In this document: piece after piece, positions 1 through 7,330 of the stretch
Position numbering within the stretch: the first letter of the stretch is position 1
Layout: each line of letters opens with the position of its first letter
NCBI GenBank assembly: GCA_029287755.1
Contig: JARFQM010000215.1
Location: 1-9,567, forward strand
Direction: 5' to 3'
DNA: 9,567 bases
From: Desulfofustis sp.
GTDB taxonomy: Bacteria; Desulfobacterota; Desulfobulbia; Desulfobulbales; Desulfocapsaceae
Program-made: the position numbers and the translations under genes
The notes under the pieces: model-generated
Seen by the model: only the letters and a program-made list of their open reading frames with translations
Told to the model about the DNA's origin: nothing
Databases searched by the model: none

Positions 1-1
1 C

Positions 2-1138
2 GTTGCCTACCCGTCGTCTCGGACCAGCCAGACGCTACTGGCGCTGATCGAAGATCGGGAACATCGCTATGGGGCCGATGACAGTCTGGTGAAGACCGCC
101 ACGGATGCGTTGCACAGGATCGAGCAGAATACCAGTAGCGAGACGATTTTTTCGAAAAACATCGAGGAAAGTCAGATCAACGCCCTGATCGAAGACGAGG
201 TTCTAGCCCAGATACCTGCCGATCCGACTGAAGTATCAGATGTCTATGTTGATGGGCGGGTGAGCGATATATTTGTGGAAACTCTTACCGATACCCTCAC
301 TAGTAAAAGGGCTGCACCACGCAGTGATGAGCAAGTCACGCATTTTGAGACGCATCTGAGCCAGGACCATCATTTGATGGTCTGGAGTGCATTCTATGAA
401 AGACTCGATACCAATGAAGCCAACACCTTTTTCAAGATTCTCACCCCGCAGACGCTTGAGTCCGGCGATTTTGTCGTCCAGCAGGGAGACGAGCTGACCG
501 ATCTCATTTTCATCGATCATGGCTATTGTGAAATCATGGTAAATAAGAGGGCCGGCACCCTCGCTTTTGCGCCTGTCCAAGGCGGTGAAATCTTTGGCAG
601 CGCTGGTTTTTTCGGAAATCGCCCATGGCCGCTGACCATTCAGGCTCAAACCGAACTACAGGTACGACTGTTAAAAAAGGAACAGTTTGAAGAAATTCAT
701 GATACCGTGCCAGGCTTGGATGAGAAATTATCGGACTTCTGTAACCGCTATGAAGTATTGCCACATCTAATTTCTGGTGCCATGCCTGATGCCGCCGGCC
801 CCGAGGGACCTGAGATCGGCATTTACAGCCCCTTTTCCTTCAGGGACAGCGACGGAAACGCCATCGGCACGGAAGTGTCTGGAACGCTCTCCAAGACCAC
901 CTACGGCGGCTTCAATATCGCGGTACCCTACCCTAACCTCGAAAATATCAAGACCTGCCTCGGGCATCAGGTATCGGCGGAACTCGCCACCGAGGATGGA
1001 TCCCGGCAGACCTGCTTCGGCATCATTGTCGGCGGGGGCGTGTATGAAGGATCTCCGGACAGCCTTCTCCTGCACATCAAACTCTATCACCCCTTCACCG
1101 AGGAACGCTTCATCTGCACTTCAATTCACCTCATGTAA
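2..1138 (+). CDS. Degenerate cyclic-nucleotide-binding-like domain protein with beta-rich C-terminal domain (5' partial)
   Basis: The reading frame is open to the left edge, so the true start probably lies outside the window. A GTG at 89 is the first internal candidate but has no convincing ribosome site. The first roughly 100 visible residues are polar and look like helix or linker. The middle part, about nt 380-740, reads as a cNMP-binding beta-roll: it has the FFKILTPQTLESGDFVVQQGDE segment pattern and then FGSAGFFGNRPWPLTIQA. Aligned without gaps to the usual phosphate-binding cassette (FGELALxxxxPRAATVxA), the ligand-contacting Glu is Ser (nt 599-601) and the Arg is Trp (nt 626-628). It therefore probably does not bind cAMP in the standard way. 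The last ~110 residues are beta-rich, with SKTTYGG where PilZ domains have D/NxSxxG; I see no RxxxR motif, so PilZ is only a suggestion. No signal peptide or membrane segment is visible. It lies 12 bases upstream of the PfkB gene and is likely cotranscribed. The regulatory role is inferred. Confidence 0.75.
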   Translation, partial: VAYPSSRTSQTLLALIEDREHRYGADDSLVKTATDALHRIEQNTSSETIFSKNIEESQINALIEDEVLAQIPADPTEVSDVYVDGRVSDIFVETLTDTLTSKRAAPRSDEQVTHFETHLSQDHHLMVWSAFYERLDTNEANTFFKILTPQTLESGDFVVQQGDELTDLIFIDHGYCEIMVNKRAGTLAFAPVQGGEIFGSAGFFGNRPWPLTIQAQTELQVRLLKKEQFEEIHDTVPGLDEKLSDFCNRYEVLPHLISGAMPDAAGPEGPEIGIYSPFSFRDSDGNAIGTEVSGTLSKTTYGGFNIAVPYPNLENIKTCLGHQVSAELATEDGSRQTCFGIIVGGGVYEGSPDSLLLHIKLYHPFTEERFICTSIHLM

Positions 1139-1150
1139 TCCCCGGACACA

Positions 1151-2008
1151 GTGATGGCACGAGGGCTCTTTGTCGGACTTACCAGCGTCGATATTTTCAA
1201 TGTCGTCGATACTCACCCTTCGCCAAATCAGAAGATACAGGCACGGCACCAGGCGGTCAGTGCAGGGGGACCGGCAGCCAACGCGGCAGTGGCCTTTTGT
1301 TCGTTTGGCAACGATGCCGATCTTCTCACCGGCATCGGCAGCCATCCAACCGGGGCCCTGGCTTTTGAGGATCTGCGCAGCCATGGAGTCAGGGTCCTTG
1401 ATTACTCAGCCCACCCTGACAAACTTCCCGTGCTCTCATCGATAATGATCGACGCCTCCAACGGCAGTCGCTGTGTAGTATACAGGAGCCCCCAAGGCCG
1501 CACTCTCTGCCTTGACCACCGACATGGCTGCCCTGTCGAAGACTATCAGATCATGCTCTTCGATGGTTATTATCTGGAACAGGCCGTCGCTGTCGCCAGA
1601 GCTGCCCACGGCGGTCCGATTACTGTTCTGGACGGCGGCTCCTGGAAAGAGGGCCTCGAGGAACTGCTGCCCTTCATTGATTATGCAATCTGTTCGGCCG
1701 ATTTCAGGGCTCCGGGATGCAATTCAACAAAAGATCTCCTGGCCTATCTGGAGAATACAGGTATTCGGGGATCAGCAGTGAGCCAGGGGGCCGAACCGAT
1801 TATCTACTGTTGTGAAGGGGAGCATTTCCAGCTGCCCGTGCCCCAGGTGGAAGCAATCGACACTTTAGGGGCCGGGGACATTCTGCATGGAACCTTTTGT
1901 CACCACATCCTCACCAACCCATTTTCCCGGAGTCTGGAACTGGCCGCTTACAGTGCCTCTCACTCCTGTCTGTCCTACGGGACAAGGGACTGGATTGTGA
2001 ATCGTTAA
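1151..2008 (+). CDS. PfkB-family carbohydrate kinase (ribokinase-like), substrate unknown
   Basis: This is a predicted cytoplasmic ATP-dependent sugar or nucleoside kinase of the ribokinase/PfkB superfamily. The N-terminal signature region is AGGPAANAAVAFCSFG, around residues 38-53. The C-terminal signature is DTLGAGDILHGTF, with the predicted catalytic base Asp243 counted from the GTG. In between are the VLDGGSWK and AICSADFRAPG segments, and a GTRDW near the C-terminus. I recall these from a PfkB subgroup annotated only as carbohydrate kinase, so I give no substrate. The N-terminal GLTSVDIFNVVD resembles the ketohexokinase side of the superfamily. The length, 285 residues, is slightly short for the family but both signatures are present. 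GTG (1151) and ATG (1154) are adjacent, and neither has a strong Shine-Dalgarno sequence. Translation may be coupled to the upstream gene, which ends 12 bases before. The next gene follows after 16 bases. Confidence 0.9.
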   Translation: MMARGLFVGLTSVDIFNVVDTHPSPNQKIQARHQAVSAGGPAANAAVAFCSFGNDADLLTGIGSHPTGALAFEDLRSHGVRVLDYSAHPDKLPVLSSIMIDASNGSRCVVYRSPQGRTLCLDHRHGCPVEDYQIMLFDGYYLEQAVAVARAAHGGPITVLDGGSWKEGLEELLPFIDYAICSADFRAPGCNSTKDLLAYLENTGIRGSAVSQGAEPIIYCCEGEHFQLPVPQVEAIDTLGAGDILHGTFCHHILTNPFSRSLELAAYSASHSCLSYGTRDWIVNR

Positions 2009-2024
2009 CCTCAGGAACAAACAA

Positions 2025-2243
2025 ATGAAAACAGAGAAAAATACCATCGTCGTTGGCGCCCGCCTGGTCGATGCCGTCAAAAACCCCCTGGAATCTGCCA
2101 GCCAGGAGAGTTTTGCCAAGGCGCTCGAGATAACCAAAGCCTATGCCAGTTCAGGGGCTTCCACTCACTACAGTGCGGTAACCAGGCTCTTTTTCGATCT
2201 TTTTGAAATGTTCGAGACCGGCAAGGATCCTCGGGAAAAATAG
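2025..2243 (+). CDS. Small hypothetical protein, 72 residues
   Basis: I do not recognise this protein. It starts at an ATG with an AGGA sequence (2013-2016) eight bases upstream, 16 bases after the PfkB kinase stop, so it is very probably translated as the last gene of the same operon. The sequence begins MKTEKNTIVVGARLVDAVKN. It is moderately charged and predicted by eye to be mostly helical from about residue 25 to 65, with an amphipathic stretch YSAVTRLFFDLFEMFETG near the end. There is no Cys pair, signal peptide or clear membrane helix. The small size and helical character would suit an adaptor or partner of a neighbouring protein, but that is speculation. After its stop comes a 114-base gap with a candidate promoter. 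Confidence 0.7.
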   Translation: MKTEKNTIVVGARLVDAVKNPLESASQESFAKALEITKAYASSGASTHYSAVTRLFFDLFEMFETGKDPREK

Positions 2244-2253
2244 GATGCAGATC

Positions 2254-2282
2254 TGGACATTAGCAATTTTCGGCTGTAATAT
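2254..2282 (+). promoter_or_regulatory. Candidate sigma70-type promoter for the REC-GGDEF gene
   Basis: TGGACA at 2254-2259 (5 of 6 to TTGACA) is followed by a 17-base spacer and TAATAT at 2277-2282 (4 of 6 to TATAAT). This predicts a start near 2289 and a 5' leader of about 70 bases. The leader contains a 6-bp hairpin, GGCTGC (2298-2303) pairing with GCAGCC (2312-2317). No T run follows it, so it is not an obvious terminator. I found no c-di-GMP riboswitch consensus here. Confidence 0.35.
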
Positions 2283-2357
2283 TAAAGTGTTCTGACAGGC
2301 TGCTTGTCCCGGCAGCCGGCACTCTCAGACGCAGAAGCTGAACTCAGGTAGGCCATT

Positions 2358-3254
2358 GTGCAGTTAGCAGATGACATTGGTGTCATATTGATAGTTGATG
2401 ATGATCGGCCCGTGCGCGAGGCCTTGAGCGTCATAGTCTCGTCATTGGGGCATCACAGCCTGACTGCAGCCAATGGCCTGGAAGCTGTTGAGATTCTCAA
2501 AAAAACTGTGTGCGATATTGTTCTTTGCGACCTCATGATGCCGCAGATGGATGGTATGGCCCTGCTCAAGCACATATTGACGCATCATTTCAACACCGAT
2601 GTCATCATCGCCACCGGCCACGGCAACATCGTCCGCTATGCCGATGTGATCCGAGCCGGGGCCATCGATTTTATCAAGAAACCAATCGATCAGGCCGAGT
2701 TGGAGGCCAAACTCGCCAGAGCGCTTCGAGAGCGACGCCTGATGAGAAAACTCGAAACCCTTTCCATGAGTGACGGCCTTACCTCGCTCCTGAACCGCCG
2801 CGCCTATGACCAGCGCTTTCCCCACGAAGTGGAACGGGCGCATCGGCAGGGCTATCCACTATTTCTGGCCCTCATCGATGTCGATGATTTCAAGATGTAC
2901 AATGACACCCATGGGCACGGCGAAGGCGATAAAATTCTGATCAATCTGGGGAGTACCTTGCACGAGTTTACCAGAAACAGCGTCGATCTCTGTTTTCGGC
3001 TGGGCGGCGACGAATTCGCGGTGCTCCTGCCGCAGACGACCGCAGCTCAGGCAAAAGAAATCATCGAGCGGGTGATGGACAAATTCAGCTCGAGCAGCAC
3101 CAATAAAACCACACTTTCCATCGGTATCGTTGCCTGCAAAAGAGACGATAAAGTAGATCTCGACGGCGATATACAGCAGATGCAGATACGGGCGGATCAA
3201 GCTATGTACGACGCTAAGAGTTCGGGTAAAAACCGGTTAATCTGTCGGGAGTGA
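2358..3254 (+). CDS. Response regulator with REC and GGDEF domains, predicted diguanylate cyclase
   Basis: Predicted to make the second messenger c-di-GMP from two GTP when its receiver domain is phosphorylated by an unidentified histidine kinase. The REC domain covers about residues 9-125: acidic pocket D14-D16, phosphoacceptor Asp58 (LCDLMMP), Thr86 and Lys108-Pro109. A short helical linker (about 120-137) leads to the GGDEF domain (about 138-296). That domain opens with the DGLTSLLNRRAYD motif, continues with DVDDFKMYNDTHGHGEGD, and has an intact GGDEF signature at 216-220. The allosteric inhibitory I-site, normally RxxD five residues before GGDEF, reads NSVD (207-210), so the Arg is absent. 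The overall layout matches PleD/WspR-like enzymes with a single REC. The GTG start is preceded by AGGTAGG at 2346-2352. Product and activity are inferred from motifs; the pathway output is unknown. The gene is monocistronic in this view and converges on purF, 65 bases away, with no clear terminator between. Confidence 0.93.
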   Translation: MQLADDIGVILIVDDDRPVREALSVIVSSLGHHSLTAANGLEAVEILKKTVCDIVLCDLMMPQMDGMALLKHILTHHFNTDVIIATGHGNIVRYADVIRAGAIDFIKKPIDQAELEAKLARALRERRLMRKLETLSMSDGLTSLLNRRAYDQRFPHEVERAHRQGYPLFLALIDVDDFKMYNDTHGHGEGDKILINLGSTLHEFTRNSVDLCFRLGGDEFAVLLPQTTAAQAKEIIERVMDKFSSSSTNKTTLSIGIVACKRDDKVDLDGDIQQMQIRADQAMYDAKSSGKNRLICRE

Positions 3255-3319
3255 ATCTGCTGTGTCCGTGTGAGGCCTATTCTACTGCAGGTGCGCGTTT
3301 TCCATTCCTTCCCTGTCGA

Positions 3320-4759
3320 TCAGCCGCTTCTGTCCAGGGCGTTTTTATGGAAACTCAGATCAGGTTCAACGGGATAGTCGGCATTGAAGCAGGCGAGACA
3401 GAAGTCATCGACGGTCATGCCGGTGGCTCTGACCATGCCCTCCAGGCTGAGGTAGTAGAGAGAATCGAGGCCAAGATACTGGGCAATCTGGTCTACCTCG
3501 TAGCGGTAGGCGATCAGTTCTTCACTGGACGGAAAGTCTATGCCGTAATAGCATGGATGCCTGGTCGGCGGACAGCTGACCATCATATGAACCTCAGCGG
3601 CACCGGCATTGCGAAGGGATTGCACCCTGCTTTTCCCGGTGGTTCCCCTGATGATCGAATCCTCAATGATAATGACCCGCTTTCCTTCGAGAAAGGAGCG
3701 TACGGGATTAAGTTTCACCCTGACATTAAAATCACGCATTGACTGGGTTGGCTGGATAAACGTCCGGCCCACATAATGGTTCCTGATCACGCCGAACTCC
3801 AAGGGAATGCCTGACTCCTGCGAATAGCCAATGGCCGCATAATTACCTGAATCAGGGAAGGGCATGACGAAGTCCCCTTCCACAGGGCATTCCTGGGCCA
3901 GGATCTGTCCCATCCGCTTTCGGGTCTCATAGACGTTGATGCCGAAAATATCCGAGTCAGGCCGGGCGAAATAGACACTCTCGAAGATGCAGAAGCTCGT
4001 TCTCTGTTGCTCCCACGGGTAGATCGACTTGAGCTCGTCACCTTTGCAAATCAGCAGCTCCCCCGGTGCCACATCACGCAGATACTGGGCCTCGACCAGA
4101 TCGAGCGCACAGGTTTCGGAGGCAATGATATAACCACCGTTGTTTATTTTTCCAAGACACAGCGGTCTGAATCCATTGGGATCGCGCACAGCTACCATGG
4201 TGTCCTTGGTCATCATCACCATCGAGAACGCGCCTTTTATCTCCCTGAACGCCGAAGTCAACGCCTCCTCGAAAGATCCATTTGCGGCCCTGGCCAGCAA
4301 ATGGAGAATAACCTCACTGTCCATGGTGGTCTGGAATATCGAGCCTTCCTCCTCCAGCCTGTTGCGCAGGGCAATAGAGTTAACCAGATTGCCGTTGTGG
4401 GCCACCGCCAGAGTGATGCCTTTGTGGGTGATCATCAGTGGCTGGGTATTGATGATGTTCGAGGCTCCGGTGGTCGAATACCTTACATGGCCTATGGAAA
4501 TATGCCCCTCCAAAGAAGTCAGTGTCTCCTCTGAAAACACCTCAGATACCAACCCCATGTCTTTGTGTATCAGGACACGCTCGCCACTGGAAGTGACGAT
4601 GCCAGCACTCTCCTGCCCGCGATGCTGCAGGGCGTAGAGCCCGAAATAGGTCAATCTGGAGGAATCGGCGTGATTGAAGATGCCGCACACGCCGCACTCA
4701 TGCCGGGGCTTAAGAATGGGCGGGGAAGGGTTGGCAAACATTTTGCTTAAGGTCGTCAT
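3320..4759 (-). CDS. purF: Amidophosphoribosyltransferase (glutamine PRPP amidotransferase)
   Basis: Catalyses the first committed step of purine synthesis in the cytoplasm: PRPP plus glutamine give 5-phosphoribosylamine. The N-terminal Ntn hydrolase (glutaminase) domain begins after a 21-residue propeptide with the nucleophile Cys22 (HECGVCGIF). QHRGQESAGIV follows and HNGNL lies at 121-125. The C-terminal phosphoribosyltransferase domain carries the PRPP loop VIIIEDSIIRGTT at 362-374. Four cysteines, C257, C403, C454 and C457, match the [4Fe-4S] ligands of the Bacillus subtilis type enzyme. It should therefore be a propeptide-processed, oxygen-sensitive, iron-sulfur form rather than the E. 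coli type. The 479-residue length is normal. The start is the ATG at 4759, with a weak GGAAA upstream; an in-frame ATG at codon 7 has no better site. The gene sits alone, about 195 bases from the peptidase gene, whose terminator separates them. Confidence 0.97.
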   Translation of the reverse strand: MTTLSKMFANPSPPILKPRHECGVCGIFNHADSSRLTYFGLYALQHRGQESAGIVTSSGERVLIHKDMGLVSEVFSEETLTSLEGHISIGHVRYSTTGASNIINTQPLMITHKGITLAVAHNGNLVNSIALRNRLEEEGSIFQTTMDSEVILHLLARAANGSFEEALTSAFREIKGAFSMVMMTKDTMVAVRDPNGFRPLCLGKINNGGYIIASETCALDLVEAQYLRDVAPGELLICKGDELKSIYPWEQQRTSFCIFESVYFARPDSDIFGINVYETRKRMGQILAQECPVEGDFVMPFPDSGNYAAIGYSQESGIPLEFGVIRNHYVGRTFIQPTQSMRDFNVRVKLNPVRSFLEGKRVIIIEDSIIRGTTGKSRVQSLRNAGAAEVHMMVSCPPTRHPCYYGIDFPSSEELIAYRYEVDQIAQYLGLDSLYYLSLEGMVRATGMTVDDFCLACFNADYPVEPDLSFHKNALDRSG

Positions 4760-4843
4760 GCGAGGTTTCCGATTATTCGGCGGGCTCGATTCCGGTTGTA
4801 TCTGAACGCCCTAGCTGCGGAAGCTGGGTCATCTCAAAGTAAC

Positions 4844-4877
4844 GAAGGCACAAAGAGGAACAAGTCTTTGTGCCTTC
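4844..4877 (-). repeat. Perfect 13-bp inverted repeat upstream of purF
   Basis: GAAGGCACAAAGA (4844-4856) and TCTTTGTGCCTTC (4865-4877) are exact reverse complements around an 8-base loop. In the purF-sense transcript this would be a stable hairpin, about 85 bases before the purF start. Downstream on that strand the sequence is only moderately U-rich (GTTACTTTG), so it is a weak terminator at best. It could be a second termination element behind the peptidase gene, a palindromic repeat, or a protein-binding site controlling purF. Confidence 0.55.
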
Positions 4878-4920
4878 ATCAGAGCCGTAGCGAATTGTTT
4901 ATAACAAGTAAGAATGAAAT

Positions 4921-4949
4921 TCAACAAGAAAGCGCCCGACTCATCGGGC
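4921..4949 (-). terminator. Intrinsic terminator after the M20 peptidase gene
   Basis: On the minus strand GCCCGA-TGAG-TCGGGC (4949 down to 4934) forms a GC-rich 6-bp stem with a 4-base loop. It begins about five bases past the TAG stop of the peptidase gene and is followed by the U-rich tract GCTTTCTTGTTG. This is a compact Rho-independent terminator that should end the ispDF-peptidase transcript before purF. Confidence 0.7.
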
Positions 4950-4954
4950 AATCC

Positions 4955-6097
4955 CTACATGCAGGCAATGGTATAAAGCAGCTCTGTTAATTTAACCATA
5001 TCATCGAGGTCAATACTCTCCTCGGTGGTGTGCACATCTGACATGCCGGTGGCCACAATTGCAGTGGGCAGGCCGTACCCGTTGAAGATATTGGCATCGC
5101 TGCCTCCGCCGGCAATAATGAGGGACTGCTCCCGGCCAAGAGCAAGGCCAGCCTGTCTGATTGTTTCGACCACTGTGTCTGACTCTTTGAGCCGCATAAC
5201 CGGGTACTCCTGCTCGACCTTCAAATCAACGGTGGGAGGCTTGTAGGCGGCATCATCGCTCACCGGCCAGGCGGCAATGGTATCCAGAAAAGCAGTCTTG
5301 AAGTCATCGGTGTAACGGGCCAGCTTTTCGGTGGAATGACTGCGGATTTCGCCCTTGAGCATCAGCTGAGCAGGGACAATGTTGGTAGCCACCCCGCCTT
5401 TGATGATGCCTATATTGGCTGTCGATTCCTCATCGATCCGACCGAGCTTGATTTTGGTTATCGCCTGGGCGGCGACGAGAAAGGCACTGACCCCGCCCTC
5501 GGGGTTGATGCCGGCGTGGGCCGCCGTTCCGTGTACATCGACCCGGATACGGTTGGCGGCAGGGGCCCCGATAATCACTTTGTCGATTCCAGTGGAATCG
5601 AGCGCATAACCGTATTCTGCCTGGAGCCTCTGGTAATCTAGAGCCTTTGCCCCCTGCAGGCCAATCTCCTCACAGGTGGTAAATACCAGCTCAATTGGGC
5701 GGTGGGCAGTCCCATTCTCTTTGCACAGCCGAATCAGCTCGATCAGTGGGGCAATACCCGATTTGTCATCACTGCCTAGAACGGTATCTCCGCGACTGGT
5801 GAAAATATCCCCTGTACGCTCCACTTTCACGCCATTGCCAGGCTTTACCGTGTCCATATGGCAGGCGAAAAAGATAGGTGCCGAATCATTGTTTCCGGCG
5901 AACCTGAAAATAAGGTTTCCCGACTCCGAGCCGGTCTTAGAAGCGGAGTCGTCCTCGAATGAGAAATCGGCCCCCAGATCGGCATACACCCTCTTCAGGT
6001 AATCGGCGACCGGTTTTTCCTCTCTCGACGGGCTGCTGATCTCGCATAATCTGACAAATTCTTCGGCCAATCGTTCCCTGTTGATTCTCATCTCCAT
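4955..6097 (-). CDS. M20-family metallopeptidase, peptidase T-like
   Basis: Predicted cytoplasmic zinc-dependent exopeptidase or amidohydrolase of the M20 clan, resembling the PepT-like group of about 370-380 residues. Visible metal and catalytic motifs are CHMDTV (His80, Asp82), the bridging Asp in LGSDDKSG (Asp110/111), TTCEEIG (Glu143 catalytic, Glu144), YALDS, and a C-terminal VHTTEE His. The lid or dimerisation domain lies between, about residues 180-290, with GTAAHAG near its start. The 380-residue length is full. The ATG at 6097 lies 32 bases after the ispDF stop. The nearest Shine-Dalgarno, AGGAG, is about 14 bases upstream, which is rather far; an ATG two codons in is the other choice. 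The gene probably belongs to the ispDF transcript and ends at a good terminator. Exact substrate (tripeptides or another amide) cannot be read from sequence, so I give no gene symbol. Confidence 0.9.
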   Translation of the reverse strand: MEMRINRERLAEEFVRLCEISSPSREEKPVADYLKRVYADLGADFSFEDDSASKTGSESGNLIFRFAGNNDSAPIFFACHMDTVKPGNGVKVERTGDIFTSRGDTVLGSDDKSGIAPLIELIRLCKENGTAHRPIELVFTTCEEIGLQGAKALDYQRLQAEYGYALDSTGIDKVIIGAPAANRIRVDVHGTAAHAGINPEGGVSAFLVAAQAITKIKLGRIDEESTANIGIIKGGVATNIVPAQLMLKGEIRSHSTEKLARYTDDFKTAFLDTIAAWPVSDDAAYKPPTVDLKVEQEYPVMRLKESDTVVETIRQAGLALGREQSLIIAGGGSDANIFNGYGLPTAIVATGMSDVHTTEESIDLDDMVKLTELLYTIACM

Positions 6098-6129
6098 ATG
6101 GTACCCGGATGCTCCTGTGTAATAGTGTT

Positions 6130-7296
6130 TCAGCTATGTTCAACCAGAACGACGGCATGACAGCTGATGCCCTCTTCTCGGCCGACATAGCCCATTTGTT
6201 CAGTGGTTGTCGCCTTGATATTCACGAGCCCTGTCCCCACCCTGCAATGGTGCGCCAGCTGCCCTTTCATCGCATCTATGTAAGATGCCAGTTTGGGCGC
6301 TTGACAGACGATGGTAATATCAGCACTGGTCAATTTCATTCCTAAAGAGGTGCGGAGTTCTGTGACCTTGTCGAGCAGAATCAGCGAGGAAATACCCTCA
6401 TAGGCGGGATCATTGTCGGGAAAATGGCTGCCGATGTCGCCCTCGCCGAGCGCACCGAGGATTGCATCGCAGAGTGCATGGCAGACCACATCGGCGTCTG
6501 AATGGCCGGCCAAGCCTCGCTGATGATCGATCTTAATACCGCCGAGGATCAGGGGGCGACCGTCAACAAAGCGGTGGGCATCGAATCCATGACCAATACG
6601 GATCGATCCCTTCCTGGTGGCAATAATCGATTCCGCCAGAACCAGGTCCTCCTTTCTGGTGATTTTGAAATTCGTCTCTTCACCGGTGACGAGACGCACC
6701 GGTATACCGGCTTTTTCAAGCAGCATCGATTCATCGGTTACGTCTGCGTCACCAATGTGCCCATACGCTTTTTCCAGAAGCTCCTTTCTGGCCCCCTGCG
6801 GGGTCTGGGCCTGCCAGAGCGTGGCGCGATCGACAGTTGCCGACACCTGGAGATCAGCGTCTGTTCTTTTCAAGGTGTCTTTAACCGGAACGGCAGCGAT
6901 AGCGGCGCCGTGCTCAAGAATTTCCCGATAACACCGCTCGATGAGGCCCCGTGTGACCAGGGGCCTGGCGCCATCATGAACCAGCACAACCTCAATGGTT
7001 GTGTCGAGCGCACCAATGCCGTTCTTGACCGAGTCCTGCCTTCTTCTGCCGCCGGTTATAACAACTAACTTGGGGTTTCCCGGTAGGTGGTTGGAGAGCA
7101 TCTGCAGGGCAGTGTCGTAGTGCTCTTCACTTACCGCGACCACCACCTGAGCAATGAAGTCACAGCCAGCAAAGGCGCTGATGGAATGAACGAGCAGCGG
7201 TTTACCACCCAACTCAAGAAACTGTTTGGGAGTGCTTGACTCCATCCTGATACCGCTGCCGGCAGCAGGTATTACCACACCTGTCCGGGCCCTCAT
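6130..7296 (-). CDS. ispDF: Bifunctional IspD/IspF: MEP cytidylyltransferase and MECDP synthase
   Basis: A single chain carries two non-consecutive enzymes of the methylerythritol phosphate isoprenoid pathway. Residues 1 to about 228 are IspD, joining CTP and MEP to give CDP-ME. It shows the CTP-binding PAAGSGIRM at 10-18, Lys24 in TPKQF, VLVHDGARPL and WQAQTPQ. Residues from about 232 are IspF, cyclising CDP-ME 2-phosphate to MECDP. It shows metal ligands Asp239, His241 and His273 (GFDAHRF, GHSDADVVCHAL), FPDNDP, and NIKATTTEQMGYVGREEGI near the end. The 388-residue length suits the known fusions. The linker is very short (IATRKGSIRIGH). The ATG at 7296 has GGAG close upstream. The gene starts about 35 bases after the mature end of rnpB with no terminator between, and the M20 peptidase follows after 32 bases. 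Both domains look intact. Confidence 0.97.
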   Translation of the reverse strand: MRARTGVVIPAAGSGIRMESSTPKQFLELGGKPLLVHSISAFAGCDFIAQVVVAVSEEHYDTALQMLSNHLPGNPKLVVITGGRRRQDSVKNGIGALDTTIEVVLVHDGARPLVTRGLIERCYREILEHGAAIAAVPVKDTLKRTDADLQVSATVDRATLWQAQTPQGARKELLEKAYGHIGDADVTDESMLLEKAGIPVRLVTGEETNFKITRKEDLVLAESIIATRKGSIRIGHGFDAHRFVDGRPLILGGIKIDHQRGLAGHSDADVVCHALCDAILGALGEGDIGSHFPDNDPAYEGISSLILLDKVTELRTSLGMKLTSADITIVCQAPKLASYIDAMKGQLAHHCRVGTGLVNIKATTTEQMGYVGREEGISCHAVVLVEHS

Positions 7297-7330
7297 CTGC
7301 TCCGGTGATCCAAGATCGACCCTCCCGAAA

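Noticed and set aside
2283..2357. Possible c-di-GMP riboswitch in the leader of the diguanylate cyclase gene
   Set aside because: Only a 6-bp hairpin is present. The GEMM-I core and tetraloop-receptor sequences are not seen.
3255..3319. Bidirectional terminator between the converging REC-GGDEF and purF genes
   Set aside because: I found no GC-rich stem followed by a T run on either strand in the 65-base gap.
4007..4534. 175-codon and neighbouring 165-codon plus-strand frames opposite purF
   Set aside because: purF is unambiguous on the minus strand, including the Ntn nucleophile and cluster cysteines. The overlapping plus frames are in different phases and have no motifs.
6502..7068. 188-codon plus-strand frame opposite ispDF
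   Set aside because: The opposite strand encodes intact IspD and IspF motifs through the whole interval. The plus frame has no recognisable domain.
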